Assembly (NCBI RefSeq): GCF_000019965.1
Contig: NC_010571.1
Coordinates: forward strand, 3,667,001 to 3,731,000
DNA length: 64,000 nucleotides
DNA from: Opitutus terrae PB90-1
Lineage (GTDB): Bacteria; Verrucomicrobiota; Verrucomicrobiia; Opitutales; Opitutaceae
Direction: 5' to 3'
The translations under genes were made by a program, and so were the position numbers. The notes under the pieces are model-generated. The model saw nothing but the letters and a program-made list of their open reading frames with translations. It ran no database searches and had not been told where the DNA came from. Positions within the stretch are counted from its first letter, which is position 1; each line of letters begins with the position of its first letter. Positions 41,420 through 50,547 of this stretch are shown piece by piece.

Positions 41420-42463
41420 TTATTTGGTGGAGGTTTTGGCGGGATCGAAAGTAAGCAGACGGGGCGATACCAAAACGCCGATACGGCCGGTAACAGTGGG
41501 GTTGTCGATGCGCCAGAGGAGATGATCGACGACCTTGCGAATCAGCGTGGACAGGTTGATGTCGATCGCGGCCGGGGAGTGATCCAGATTGTGATAGATG
41601 ACGGGATTGTAGTTGCCGAGGATGGCGTCGAAATCGCGCCCCGGCTGCTTGCCCGCCTCGCGCAGCGCGCGGAAAAACGAGCCGCAGAAGTGATCAGCGG
41701 GCAGATACAGGCCGGTCGTGCCCGGCGCGGCGTCGAGGAGGCGGTGCACCAAGGCGCCGCTTTCTCCGTGGAGCGGCGCGATTTCGAGATAGCTCACGCC
41801 GGGATTGGCGCGTCCGAAAATCGGATGCACGGTCAGTCCAAGCTCCTTCGCCCGCTCGGTGAAGGCGCGGCTGCGGGAGGCGATCGCGCTGTAATCGGGA
41901 TCGCTCGCAATGATCGCCACTTCGCGGTGGCCGTGCGCTTTGAGATACTCGGCCGCCATCCGGCCATTCTCTTCGTTGTTGGGCTCGACGTAGTCGCCAG
42001 CGTAATCGGCACTGCGGCGCGTCATGAACCAGACGTGCGGAACGTTGCCGAGTTCCTTCAGGCAGCCGGGCGAAGGCTGCATGCCCTGCAGGATGATCCC
42101 GTCGAGATCCTCGTTCGCGAGATTGCGCGGCAGTTCATCCGGGGAGTTGGTGAACAACAAACGGACGTCGACGCGATAGTGCGGATCGGCGGCTTGAACC
42201 TGCAGCAATTGGTCGTGAAACCAATTGTGGCTCGGGTTGCTGGCGTTCGCACCGACAAACCAGACGCCGATCCGGCGCCGCTCCTGTTCACGCGATTTTG
42301 GCCCGCGGCGACTCGCCGCCGGGGCGGGCACGTAGTTGCATTGCTGCATGACCGCGCGGATCCGTGCCAAGCTCGCCGGAGCCACGAGCTTCGGTTGGTT
42401 GATCGCGCGGGAAACCGTCGCGGGAGAGACTCGGGCTTTACGGGCGATTTCAGCGAGCAACAT
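41420..42463 (-). CDS. LacI family transcriptional regulator
   Basis: 347 residues. The N-terminal LacI helix-turn-helix is clear (LLAEIARKARVSPATVSRAINQPKLVAPASLARIRAVM), with an Arg-rich linker (RRGPKSREQERRR) and a periplasmic-binding-protein-like domain (IGVWFVGANASNPSHNW, DGIILQGMQPSPG, LPADHFCGSFFRAL). It probably senses a sugar. It is divergent from the GH78-like gene; the 250-bp gap holds several palindromes, including a perfect CGTTTCATGAAACG. The TonB receptor operon follows 113 bp downstream on the same strand, so it likely controls both directions. Confidence 0.92.
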   Translation of the reverse strand: MLLAEIARKARVSPATVSRAINQPKLVAPASLARIRAVMQQCNYVPAPAASRRGPKSREQERRRIGVWFVGANASNPSHNWFHDQLLQVQAADPHYRVDVRLLFTNSPDELPRNLANEDLDGIILQGMQPSPGCLKELGNVPHVWFMTRRSADYAGDYVEPNNEENGRMAAEYLKAHGHREVAIIASDPDYSAIASRSRAFTERAKELGLTVHPIFGRANPGVSYLEIAPLHGESGALVHRLLDAAPGTTGLYLPADHFCGSFFRALREAGKQPGRDFDAILGNYNPVIYHNLDHSPAAIDINLSTLIRKVVDHLLWRIDNPTVTGRIGVLVSPRLLTFDPAKTSTK

Positions 42464-42484
42464 GGGTGGGGTAGGTCAACCAGA

Positions 42485-42497
42485 CTGAAACTTTCAG
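42485..42497. promoter_or_regulatory. LacI-proximal palindrome
   Basis: CTGAAA-C-TTTCAG, a perfect inverted repeat 21 bp upstream of the lacI start; possible autoregulatory operator. It shares the GAAA/TTTC halves with the site at 42702-42721. Confidence 0.45.
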
Positions 42498-42701
42498 AAA
42501 ACATGTGTGAAAATGCGGTTCTTCCGTCAAGACATTTTCTGGAAAACGTTGTAGAATTGGGAGGGAGAATCGGGCGGTTTCGTTGCAGGTGGGGAACGCG
42601 CCGTAGAGGGGGTTACTCACGCCGCAACCGCTTATGACACTGGGCGGGGCGCCGTCTGTGCTGTGCGTCCGCCCGGGTGGCGCCGCATTTTGCGACCGCG
42701 G

Positions 42702-42721
42702 TGAAATCGTTTCATGAAACG
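42702..42721. promoter_or_regulatory. candidate LacI operator before the GH78-like gene
   Basis: Two overlapping palindromes: TGAAA-TCG-TTTCA (42702-42714) and the perfect 14-mer CGTTTCATGAAACG (42708-42721). A direct repeat of ATGAAACG follows at 42731-42738. The site lies 68 bp before the preferred start of the GH78-like gene. Confidence 0.6.
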
Positions 42722-42788
42722 GATGAAAATTATGAAACGAAGGATTGATATTTTCCGGTCGAGTCTCTTCCTTGGTGCCTACCCCGCG

Positions 42789-45233
42789 ATGGCTGCCCCT
42801 TTCGTTCAACGTTCTGCCTGGATCTGGTCCGCGGAAGGCACACACGCGGCGCCTGCTCCCGAGTCCGCATCGCCGTCGCATTACCAGGTGCGCCTATTCC
42901 GCCGCGTGTTTCTCCTGGAGAACGGAGGCCGGGAGGGACGGATCGCGGTTTCGGCCGACAGCCGCTATGTGCTCTACTGCAACGGGGCCCTGATCGGGCG
43001 AGGGCCGGCGCGGGGCGACGTGCACCACCAGTTCTACGATACCTACGAGCTCGCGCCATACCTGCACCGCGGCGCCAACGTACTTGCCGCGCTGGTGTTG
43101 GACATGTCGCACGTCGCGCACCGACCGGCTGCGTTGGGCGCACCGGGTGGCGTCATGACCTATGCGGGCGGCTTCCTGCTGGAAGGAGGTGTGGTTGACC
43201 TGAACGATCGGATGGAAATCCTGGATACGGGAGCGGCGGGTTGGAAGGTAACGGTCGACCGCAGCTATCGTTTTCAAAACGACGGCACGCGGTTCGAAGG
43301 GTATCATGGTTATTTCGAGCACCGCGTGTCGGCGGAAGCGCCGGCGGACTGGACGGCAGCGTCATTCGACGATTCAGCCTGGCCCGACGCGACGGTGCTG
43401 TATCGGGCCGAACGGCTGGAAAATCGACGGGATCCCGCCAGCCCGTATGGACTCGTCGCCCGGATGATTCCGCCCATGGAAGTGGGGCGGGTGGCGCGGT
43501 TCGCAGCGGGGGTGCTGCCGGGAGGCGGAAAGCCCGGTGCCGAATGGAAGCGACTCGCCGCCGGCAAGGGCGCTGTGACGATTCCAGCGCGCAGCACGGT
43601 GCGGATCATTCTCGACGCAGGGCGGATGACGACAGCGTATCCGTTGGTCCAGACGGACGGAGGCCCCGGGGCGCACATCCGGTTGACCTATGCGGAAGCA
43701 CTACGATTGCCGTGGTCGACGGTTGGCGCGCGGATGCTGGGCCGGCCGCAGTCGCTGGCGAACCTAGCCTCGCACTTTGCCGACGAGTCGAGTGGTTGGA
43801 CGTTCGACGCCCGCGGACACGTTACAGGCTGGTCGGACCGGTGGGAGCCCGCGGGCCGACCGCGCGAGGTTTTCGAACCGTGGCACTGGCGGTCGTTCCG
43901 CTTTGTCGAGCTGGAGATTGTCACAGCGGAGGAGCCGATGGAGCTAACGGATCTCGGCTACCGGTTCACCGCGTATCCTTATCGCGTCGAGGCGGAGTTT
44001 GCCTGTTCGGATCCGCGACTCGAACGGATCTGGCAGACGGCGCTGCATACGATGCGGCTCTGTTCGCATGAGACCTTCGTCGATTGTCCCCACTACGAGC
44101 AGATGCAGTATGCGGGGGACACGATGATCACCTCGAAACTCGCGATGCTGTCGACGGGCGACTATGCGCTGAGCCGGCAGGCGTTGTTGCAGTTCGACTG
44201 GTCGCGGATCCCCGATGGTCTGACGCAAAGCCGGTATCCTTCGCGGCTACTGCAGGTGATTCCGTCGTGGTCACTCCATTGGATCACGAGCATTCGTGAC
44301 TATGCCTGCTGCTCCGGCGACCTGCAGACCGTAAACGAGGTGCTGCCGGGCGTGCGCGTGGTGCTCGATTGGTACCGCCGGCATGCGGATCCGTCCGGAC
44401 TTCCGTCGCGGCTGCCGTACTGGAACATTACCGACTGGTGTTCGTGGTGGCCGCGGGGTGTCGTGCCCGGCGCCGACGAAGGTCCGACCTGCATCATCAG
44501 CGCGCAGTTTGTTCAGGCGCTGGCTGAAGCGGCCGATCTGCACGGCTGGGTGGGGCAGCGGCACGAGCAGCGGCGGCTTGCGACGGAAGTGAAGACGCTT
44601 CGCGGCGTGCTGCGCCGGAGGTTCTGGTCGCGCGATGAGGGCTTGTTCTTCGACAAGCCCGGCGGGCCGGAGGTCAGCCAGTATGGCAACGCCTGGGCCA
44701 TCGTGTGCGGCGCGGCCACCGCGGCCGACCGGAAGCGCATGCTGGCGCGTTTTCCCGCCGATCCGCTGCTGGCGCCGGGGTCGTTCTTCTGCTGGCACGC
44801 CGTGTTTCGTGCGTTGGAGGCGGCCGGCGCTTACGACCGCCTGCCGGAGTTTCTCGGGCCGTGGCACGAAATGGTCGAAGCGGGTCTCGACACGTTTGTG
44901 GAGGAAAACAGCTACTGGCGCTCGCTATGCCACGCGTGGAGCGCGCATCCGGCGCTGGAGTTTCTCGCCGGGGTGTTGGGCGTGAAAGCGCTCGAGCCGG
45001 GCTTCGCGACCGTGCGCGTGACACCACACCGGTGCGGACTGCGTGAAGCCCGGGGGCAGGTCTGCACGCCGCGCGGTCCCATCACGGTGGCTTGGACCTG
45101 GGAAAAAGGCCGGTTCCGCATCCGGGTGACCGCGCCGCGCGAACTGCAGGTCGAGATCGGGTTGCCGGACGGATCTGACCACAGAATGACCCACGGACGA
45201 TTTGAAACCGAAGTCGTGATCCATGAAGCCTGA
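42789..45233 (+). CDS. GH78-like alpha-L-rhamnosidase family protein
   Basis: 814 residues from ATG 42789 (MAAPFVQRSAWIWS); starts at 42714-42732 would add up to 25 residues and overlap the operator, so 42789 is preferred but not certain. The domains follow GH78: N-terminal beta-sandwiches (to about 390), then an (alpha/alpha)6 barrel with FVDCPHYEQMQYAGDT (general-acid block), EENSYWRSLCHAWSAHP (second Glu block) and a C-terminal beta domain (FATVRVTPH). It would release rhamnose or a related deoxysugar or uronate from glycans. No clear signal peptide with this start. It heads a rightward operon; the next gene overlaps it by 11 bp. Confidence 0.85.
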   Translation: MAAPFVQRSAWIWSAEGTHAAPAPESASPSHYQVRLFRRVFLLENGGREGRIAVSADSRYVLYCNGALIGRGPARGDVHHQFYDTYELAPYLHRGANVLAALVLDMSHVAHRPAALGAPGGVMTYAGGFLLEGGVVDLNDRMEILDTGAAGWKVTVDRSYRFQNDGTRFEGYHGYFEHRVSAEAPADWTAASFDDSAWPDATVLYRAERLENRRDPASPYGLVARMIPPMEVGRVARFAAGVLPGGGKPGAEWKRLAAGKGAVTIPARSTVRIILDAGRMTTAYPLVQTDGGPGAHIRLTYAEALRLPWSTVGARMLGRPQSLANLASHFADESSGWTFDARGHVTGWSDRWEPAGRPREVFEPWHWRSFRFVELEIVTAEEPMELTDLGYRFTAYPYRVEAEFACSDPRLERIWQTALHTMRLCSHETFVDCPHYEQMQYAGDTMITSKLAMLSTGDYALSRQALLQFDWSRIPDGLTQSRYPSRLLQVIPSWSLHWITSIRDYACCSGDLQTVNEVLPGVRVVLDWYRRHADPSGLPSRLPYWNITDWCSWWPRGVVPGADEGPTCIISAQFVQALAEAADLHGWVGQRHEQRRLATEVKTLRGVLRRRFWSRDEGLFFDKPGGPEVSQYGNAWAIVCGAATAADRKRMLARFPADPLLAPGSFFCWHAVFRALEAAGAYDRLPEFLGPWHEMVEAGLDTFVEENSYWRSLCHAWSAHPALEFLAGVLGVKALEPGFATVRVTPHRCGLREARGQVCTPRGPITVAWTWEKGRFRIRVTAPRELQVEIGLPDGSDHRMTHGRFETEVVIHEA

Positions 45234-46077
45234 ACTTGATTTCGCGCTACCGACAGACGGCGTGGTCGAGATACGCTGTCGAAAAGGCCCGATGCTCGCG
45301 CGGTACGTGTACCTGCCGAACACTCCGCTGGCTGAATCGCCGCGGCCATACTTCCATCCGCTGTGCTCGATGGCGGGCGAAGAGCTGACCTGCTTTCGGC
45401 CGAATGACCATCCGTGGCATCATGGACTGAGCTTCACGATCAACCAGGTTTCGGGGCACGCGTTCTGGGGCGGGCCGACTTATCGCCAGCCGGACGGCTA
45501 TCAGTGGCGGACAGATCATGGGCGGCAGTGGCACGTTGAGTGGCACAAACGTTGCGCCGAGCAGCTGGCGCATACGATCGAATGGCAGACGGGCGCGCGG
45601 GAGACGCTCTTGCGCGAACAGCGGGTGCTGTCGTTCAAGGTGCTCGGTCCCGCGGCGTGGCAGCTGCGATGGCAGGCGGAGTTGGTCAACGTCACCAGCC
45701 GCGCGCTCGAACTCGGTAATCCCTTTTCCTCCGAAGGGCTGGATGGCTCCCACTACACGGGGCTGCAGTTTCGCGGCGCCCGCGACCTGCTCGACGACCA
45801 CGGCGATGCGGCAATCGGCGTTTTCGGCGAGGGCGGGCTCGCGGGGGAAACGGCCGTGCACGGAACGGCCGCGAAGTGGATGGAGTGGCACGCCCAGAAA
45901 GACACCACGCTGCATCGCGTCACCATTCGTTTCGAAAACCACACCGGGCCGCTGCACTGGTTCGTGCGGCGGCACAATCCGCTCGCCGCGTTCCCGTTTC
46001 AGTACGAACACGATTTGTCCTTACCGCCGACCGGACGGCTCGAGATCGATCACACCCTTACTTTTACCGACGCATAA
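45223..46077 (+). CDS. DUF6807 / PmoA-like protein
   Basis: 284 residues. The recognisable block is RPYFHPLCSMAGEELTCFRPNDHPWHHGLSF (about 42-72), which has the His residues shared by this family; a beta-sandwich continues to the C-terminus (EYEHDLSLPPTGRLEIDHTL-like end). Older annotations call it methane oxygenase PmoA, which is misleading; it has no membrane helices and occurs mostly in sugar-catabolic loci. It lacks a signal peptide. It overlaps the GH78-like gene by 11 bp and is followed by an Asp-box protein. Function unknown; binding or modification of a sugar is likely. Confidence 0.82.
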   Translation: MKPELDFALPTDGVVEIRCRKGPMLARYVYLPNTPLAESPRPYFHPLCSMAGEELTCFRPNDHPWHHGLSFTINQVSGHAFWGGPTYRQPDGYQWRTDHGRQWHVEWHKRCAEQLAHTIEWQTGARETLLREQRVLSFKVLGPAAWQLRWQAELVNVTSRALELGNPFSSEGLDGSHYTGLQFRGARDLLDDHGDAAIGVFGEGGLAGETAVHGTAAKWMEWHAQKDTTLHRVTIRFENHTGPLHWFVRRHNPLAAFPFQYEHDLSLPPTGRLEIDHTLTFTDA

Positions 46078-46152
46078 ATGTCGAATCGGGCGCGCCCGGC
46101 CTACGCGTCGCTGCGGTCAAGTCCGCTCGTGCCCACCAACGCCCTCTTTCTC

Positions 46153-47169
46153 ATGGCCAGGATCAAAATTTGTCTCGCGCTGCTGGTGCTGCTCACCGGG
46201 GTGAGCCGCGCCGGGCCCGCCCGGCAACACGAGCTGTATGTCTGCGCGACGATCAGCCGCAACTATGTCGTTGGCTCGAAGCTTACGACCCTGAGTGGCC
46301 TGTATCATCGTGCTCCGGACGGCAGCTACGTTCACTTTGGCGTGAATTTCCCCGGGATCTTCAGTCTCGCGATGGATCCACGCGATCCGCGGGTGCTCTA
46401 TGTGGCGTCGTTGAACGGTGCGCTGTGCAGCAGGGATGGCGGCGAGACTTGGCGCATTGGCACGAGCTGGGACATGACGGAGCCGAAGGACATTTCGGTC
46501 GATCCCCACGCGCCGGACCACGTGTACCTTGCGCTGCCCGACGGCATCGCGGTGTCGCCCGACCGGGGCGCGACCTGGCCGCGGCGCGAAAACGGGCTGC
46601 CGGAGCGTGGTAAGTACACGCAGGTCCTCAAGGTGGATCGCACCCGCGCCGGCCGCGCGCTCGCCGGCTGCGAGTCGGGCATCTACCTGACCGAGAATAC
46701 GGCGCAGTCGTGGCGGCAGGTTTTCAGCACGCGGACCACGATCACGGATCTGCGGCAGTCGCCGCACGATCCGCAGCACTGGCTCGCGACCACGCAGAGT
46801 GACGGCGCGCTCCAGTCGCAGGATGGCGGGCTCACCTGGACGCGCTTCGAAGGAGTGCCGTCCGCGGAGGCGCTCTACAACGTCGCGTTTGACGCCGCGA
46901 ACGCGCGACGGTTCGCGATCGGCAGCTGGACCTATGGCGTCCTCGTGACCGAAGACGGCGGGGCAACCTGGCACGAACGCAATGCCGGTCTCCCGGACGG
47001 GCACTGTGTTTTCCGCGTCGGGATCGATCCGGACGACGGGCGGCTCTACGCCGCGGTGTACAAGGAGGCGCTGTTCGAGTCGCGGGACTTCGGTCGCACG
47101 TGGCAAAAGGCCGGGTTGGAGGGCTCCACCGTCTACAACTTCGTCTTCGTGCCCAAGGCGGCGCAGTGA
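46153..47169 (+). CDS. secreted Asp-box/BNR-repeat beta-propeller protein
   Basis: 338 residues from ATG 46153 (MARIKICLALLVLLTGVSRA is a signal peptide); a start at 46078 directly after the previous stop would add 25 residues lacking signal character. At least five Asp-box units are seen: SRDGGETW, SPDRGATW, SQDGGLTW, TEDGGATW and SRDFGRTW, spaced about 40-60 residues apart, as in sialidase/VPS10-type propellers. Catalytic residues of sialidases are not evident. It may be a glycosidase or a glycan-binding protein. The next gene starts at its stop (GTGA overlap or 20 bp on). Confidence 0.85.
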   Translation: MARIKICLALLVLLTGVSRAGPARQHELYVCATISRNYVVGSKLTTLSGLYHRAPDGSYVHFGVNFPGIFSLAMDPRDPRVLYVASLNGALCSRDGGETWRIGTSWDMTEPKDISVDPHAPDHVYLALPDGIAVSPDRGATWPRRENGLPERGKYTQVLKVDRTRAGRALAGCESGIYLTENTAQSWRQVFSTRTTITDLRQSPHDPQHWLATTQSDGALQSQDGGLTWTRFEGVPSAEALYNVAFDAANARRFAIGSWTYGVLVTEDGGATWHERNAGLPDGHCVFRVGIDPDDGRLYAAVYKEALFESRDFGRTWQKAGLEGSTVYNFVFVPKAAQ

Positions 47170-47189
47170 ATGCCGTCGCCTCTTCAATC

Positions 47190-49076
47190 ATGACATCACG
47201 AACGCTTTTCCTTGCCGGCCTGGTGCTCGCGATCAACTTCACGCTACGGGCGCAGCCGTCCTTTGAAGCTCCGCCGGCGGCGCCGACGGTGATCGAGCGG
47301 GCTGATCAGCGTCGGGCGGCCTATCTGGCCCGCGTTGACGAAGTGCTCGCCTGGCGCTGCAGCCGCGTGAAGCCGGGCGAACTGATCACGGACCTGGCGG
47401 GAATTTCCGCCAAGCTTGCACGGGGCGAGGACGCCGACCTCTGCTCGCGCAGTGTGATCGAACTGATGAAGACGCCGGGCAGCGGACCGTTTTGGATGTT
47501 TCCCGTCGTGGGCGTGGCGTATCTCGGGCGCGACCAGCTTTCGCCAGAGGCACGGCAATCCATTCGCGAGGCGTGGCGCCGCGGGATGCAGATGCGCGGT
47601 GACACGGAAAACCACTGGGTGATGTACTACACCTCGCTGTACCTGATGGCCGAGCTGTACCCGGACGAGCCGGCGGACAGCTGGTACACGGGCAAGAGCT
47701 CCGCGGAGAATCTGGCGGAGGCGCGCGGTTATCTGCTCGATTGGATGAATCTGGCGACGACGATCGGCCAGGGGGAATTCAATCCCACGCACTACATCGG
47801 CGAATACGCGATCCCGCTGCTGTACCTCGCGACCTGGGCGGAGGATCCGGCGATGCGGCTGCGCGGACAGATGAAACTCGACTGGATCCTGGCCGACCTT
47901 GCGGCCAACACCCTGAATGGCGTGCTGCACGGGGCGAACGCCCGCACCGACGACACGTCGGTGATCGAGCGCTGGAACGCACTGGCGTCCTTCTTCAGCT
48001 GGCTCGCTTTTGGCAACACGCCACCGCCGGCGGGCTACGGAGGCTGGGGCGTGTACTTCGCGACCGTGGCCCGCCATTACGAAGTGCCCGAAGTGATCTA
48101 CCGGATCGCGGTCGATCGCGAGGGGGACTACGTCCAGCGGGACCTCAAGCGGACCCGCCGTCGCTGGCGCAACAGCGACGTGCTCATGGCGCCGATCTAC
48201 AGGACCAACTACACCCGGCGCGACTATGCCGTGGGTTCGTACCAGGGCGGCATGGCCGATCCGATTCAGACCCACGTGTGGGATGTGACGTGGGCGGTGC
48301 CGGATCCCCGCGGGGTACACAACACGATGTTCTCGATGCATCCGGTGTCGTCGAGCTACGACATGCAGACCTACTTCACCGAACTGCCCGATCAGATGAT
48401 CAAGGGCGTGACGAAGGAGGGCAAAGCCTCGTACGATTCGCCGGACAAATTTCTCGGCGGCTCGCGCTTCGAGCAGGTGTTCCAGGATTTGGACACAGTG
48501 ATCGCGCTCTACAACATTCCGCCGGGAGAGCGCTTCCCCCATATCAACGGCTTCTTCTCCAAGGATCTTGTCCATCTCACGGTGGACGCGTCCGGATGGA
48601 TCTTCGCCCAGGGCGGCAGGGCCTACCTGGCGTACCGCCCCTTGGCGGGCTACGAGTTGCAGCCATTGGCCCGAATCAAGTCGTCGTGGACGGGCGAGCG
48701 CGCGGACACCGGTGACAAGCGCCTCTACAGTCCGCATCTGAAAAACGGGACGATCGTGCAGGCAGCCAGTGTCGACGAGTTTGCGGATTTCGCGGCGTTC
48801 CAAGCCGCAATCCGTGCGCTGCCGCTGGAGTATCAACTCGAGCCGGTGCCCACGGTGAAGTTCACCACGTTGCGCGGCAAGGAGGTGGTTTGCACGTTCG
48901 GCGCTGCGCCGGTGGTGAACGGACAGCCCGTCGACTACACGAAATGGAAGCTCTTCGAGGGGCCGTACCTGAATGCGGAAAAAGGATCACGGCGATTGAC
49001 TCTGACACACGGTCGGCTGGAACGCATCCTCGACTTCAATTCGCTGAGCATCACGGAGCGAGTTCATGAGCGTTGA
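47190..49076 (+). CDS. secreted (alpha/alpha)-toroid-like protein of unknown function
   Basis: 628 residues from ATG 47190 (signal MTSRTLFLAGLVLAINFTLRAQ); a GTG at 47166 overlapping the previous stop is possible. The first half is alpha-helical with repeated Trp/Tyr-rich helices (GDTENHWVMYYTSLYLMAELYPD, NALASFFSWLAFGNTPPPAGYGGWGVYF), like glycosidase or lyase toroids. The second half is beta-rich (PHINGFFSKDLVHLTVDASGWIFAQGGRAYLAYRPL). I do not recognise the family; lyase or glycosidase activity is plausible from the fold and position. Its end overlaps the M28 gene start by 11 bp. Confidence 0.7.
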   Translation: MTSRTLFLAGLVLAINFTLRAQPSFEAPPAAPTVIERADQRRAAYLARVDEVLAWRCSRVKPGELITDLAGISAKLARGEDADLCSRSVIELMKTPGSGPFWMFPVVGVAYLGRDQLSPEARQSIREAWRRGMQMRGDTENHWVMYYTSLYLMAELYPDEPADSWYTGKSSAENLAEARGYLLDWMNLATTIGQGEFNPTHYIGEYAIPLLYLATWAEDPAMRLRGQMKLDWILADLAANTLNGVLHGANARTDDTSVIERWNALASFFSWLAFGNTPPPAGYGGWGVYFATVARHYEVPEVIYRIAVDREGDYVQRDLKRTRRRWRNSDVLMAPIYRTNYTRRDYAVGSYQGGMADPIQTHVWDVTWAVPDPRGVHNTMFSMHPVSSSYDMQTYFTELPDQMIKGVTKEGKASYDSPDKFLGGSRFEQVFQDLDTVIALYNIPPGERFPHINGFFSKDLVHLTVDASGWIFAQGGRAYLAYRPLAGYELQPLARIKSSWTGERADTGDKRLYSPHLKNGTIVQAASVDEFADFAAFQAAIRALPLEYQLEPVPTVKFTTLRGKEVVCTFGAAPVVNGQPVDYTKWKLFEGPYLNAEKGSRRLTLTHGRLERILDFNSLSITERVHER

Positions 49077-50457
49077 GCGACTGACTCGTGCCGTGCTGGC
49101 GGCTCTCGCGCTGTGGGTCGCGGCGCCTGCCGCTACCGGCGACAATCCGGAGCAGCTGCCGGAGCCGGTGATCGAGTCGGCGGCACGCGCGCATGCCATG
49201 CTGACGCGGCTTTGCGACGATTTCGGCGGACGATTGACGGGCACGCCGCCGGCGCAGGCGGCGCTCGCGCGGCTCGCGTTGGAACTGCGTGCGCTTGGGC
49301 TCGAACCCAAGCTGCGCTCTTTTTCGATGCCTGGCTGGGAGCGAGGCGATGATCGGGTGGAACTGCTGACGCCGGTTCCTCGCAAACTCCGCGCCGCGGC
49401 GTTCGGCTACGTGCAGCCGCACCCAGCGTTTGAGGCGGATCTCGTGAACCTCGGTGCGGCCAGCGAAAAGGAGTGGCCGGTTGGATCAATCGCGGGCGCG
49501 GTGGGGTTGATCACGTCGAGTTCGTCAGCCTCCCTGCGCGCGACAGTGGAACTCGCTCAGGTGCGGGGACTGCGCGGGCTGCTCTACGGCGGGCGGGAAT
49601 CGGGCGGGCAATTGCTCCTGCGCACGGGCAGTCACGTGGGCGAGCCGCTGCCTGTCCCCGTCTACGCGCTGACCGACGAGGAGGCGCGCTGGTGCGCACG
49701 AAGGCTGCAGCGCGGTGAACCGATGCGTGTGCGCCTCGAAACGCGCTCGCGCTGCCGCACCGTCGAAACGGCGAATCTGTCGGTGACGCTCAAGGGCCGG
49801 GCGCCGGAGCGAATCGTGGTGGGAGCGCACTTCGACAGCTGGGACATCGGGCAGGGGGCGATCGACAACGGACTCGGGGTGGCGCAGCTGTTCGCGCTGG
49901 CCGATGCGTTGCGCGAGCGGAAGCTCGAGCGCACGGTCGAGCTGATCTGGTTCAACGGTGAGGAGCAGGGGCTGTGGGGATCGCGGGAGCAGGCGGCGCG
50001 GCTCGGTGACACCCCTATCATCGCGATGATCAATCTCGACATGGTGGGCGTGCCGCAGGCCGTAAATGCATTGGGCGACGAAAGTCTCGTACCCTGGCTG
50101 GAGCAGTGGAACGCGCGCCGCGGCGACGGGCGGCTGCCGTTGGGCGTGCAGAACAACCTGTGGACAGGCAGCGACCATACCCCATTTCAACTGGCCGGAG
50201 TGCGCGCGATCACCTTTCACGGCCCGATCGATCGCGAGTCGGTTCGGTACTATCACGACTTCGCCGACACGATCGACAAGCTGCCGGTCACGATCGTCGC
50301 TGATTCGGCGAAAGTGATCAGCGATCTGGTTGTGGCGCTGGCCAACGACGCATCCGTGCCGGTCGTCCGGCGCTCGGCGGCGGAGACGGAGCGGATGTTC
50401 GTCAAGGCGGGTGTCGACCAGCGGTTGCGCGGGCTCGGCTGGTGGCCTTTCCCGTAA
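49066..50457 (+). CDS. M28-type zinc aminopeptidase/carboxypeptidase, secreted
   Basis: 463 residues with a signal peptide (VLAALALWVAAPAATG). The M28 zinc ligands are present: His255 and Asp267 in VVGAHFDSWDIGQGAIDNG, Glu299-Glu300 in WFNGEEQG, Asp325 in INLDMVG, and His397 in YYHDFAD. A protease-associated-type domain (about 120-240) is inserted before the catalytic part. It removes amino acids from peptide ends in the periplasm. Its place inside a glycan operon, together with the S9 peptidase of the neighbouring operon, suggests a glycopeptide or proteoglycan substrate, an inference. Confidence 0.9.
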   Translation: MSVERLTRAVLAALALWVAAPAATGDNPEQLPEPVIESAARAHAMLTRLCDDFGGRLTGTPPAQAALARLALELRALGLEPKLRSFSMPGWERGDDRVELLTPVPRKLRAAAFGYVQPHPAFEADLVNLGAASEKEWPVGSIAGAVGLITSSSSASLRATVELAQVRGLRGLLYGGRESGGQLLLRTGSHVGEPLPVPVYALTDEEARWCARRLQRGEPMRVRLETRSRCRTVETANLSVTLKGRAPERIVVGAHFDSWDIGQGAIDNGLGVAQLFALADALRERKLERTVELIWFNGEEQGLWGSREQAARLGDTPIIAMINLDMVGVPQAVNALGDESLVPWLEQWNARRGDGRLPLGVQNNLWTGSDHTPFQLAGVRAITFHGPIDRESVRYYHDFADTIDKLPVTIVADSAKVISDLVVALANDASVPVVRRSAAETERMFVKAGVDQRLRGLGWWPFP

Positions 50458-50547
50458 CGACCGCTTCGGAACAACTGCACACCGACGCCGTCGGCCACCG
50501 GTTCTCCAATTCTTATCCAACCTTAATCCTCGGATTTGTTACCCCTC

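Noticed and set aside
45223-46077. Methane oxygenase (PmoA) as the function of the DUF6807 gene
   Set aside because: No membrane helices or methane oxygenase motifs; the name is inherited from an old family label.
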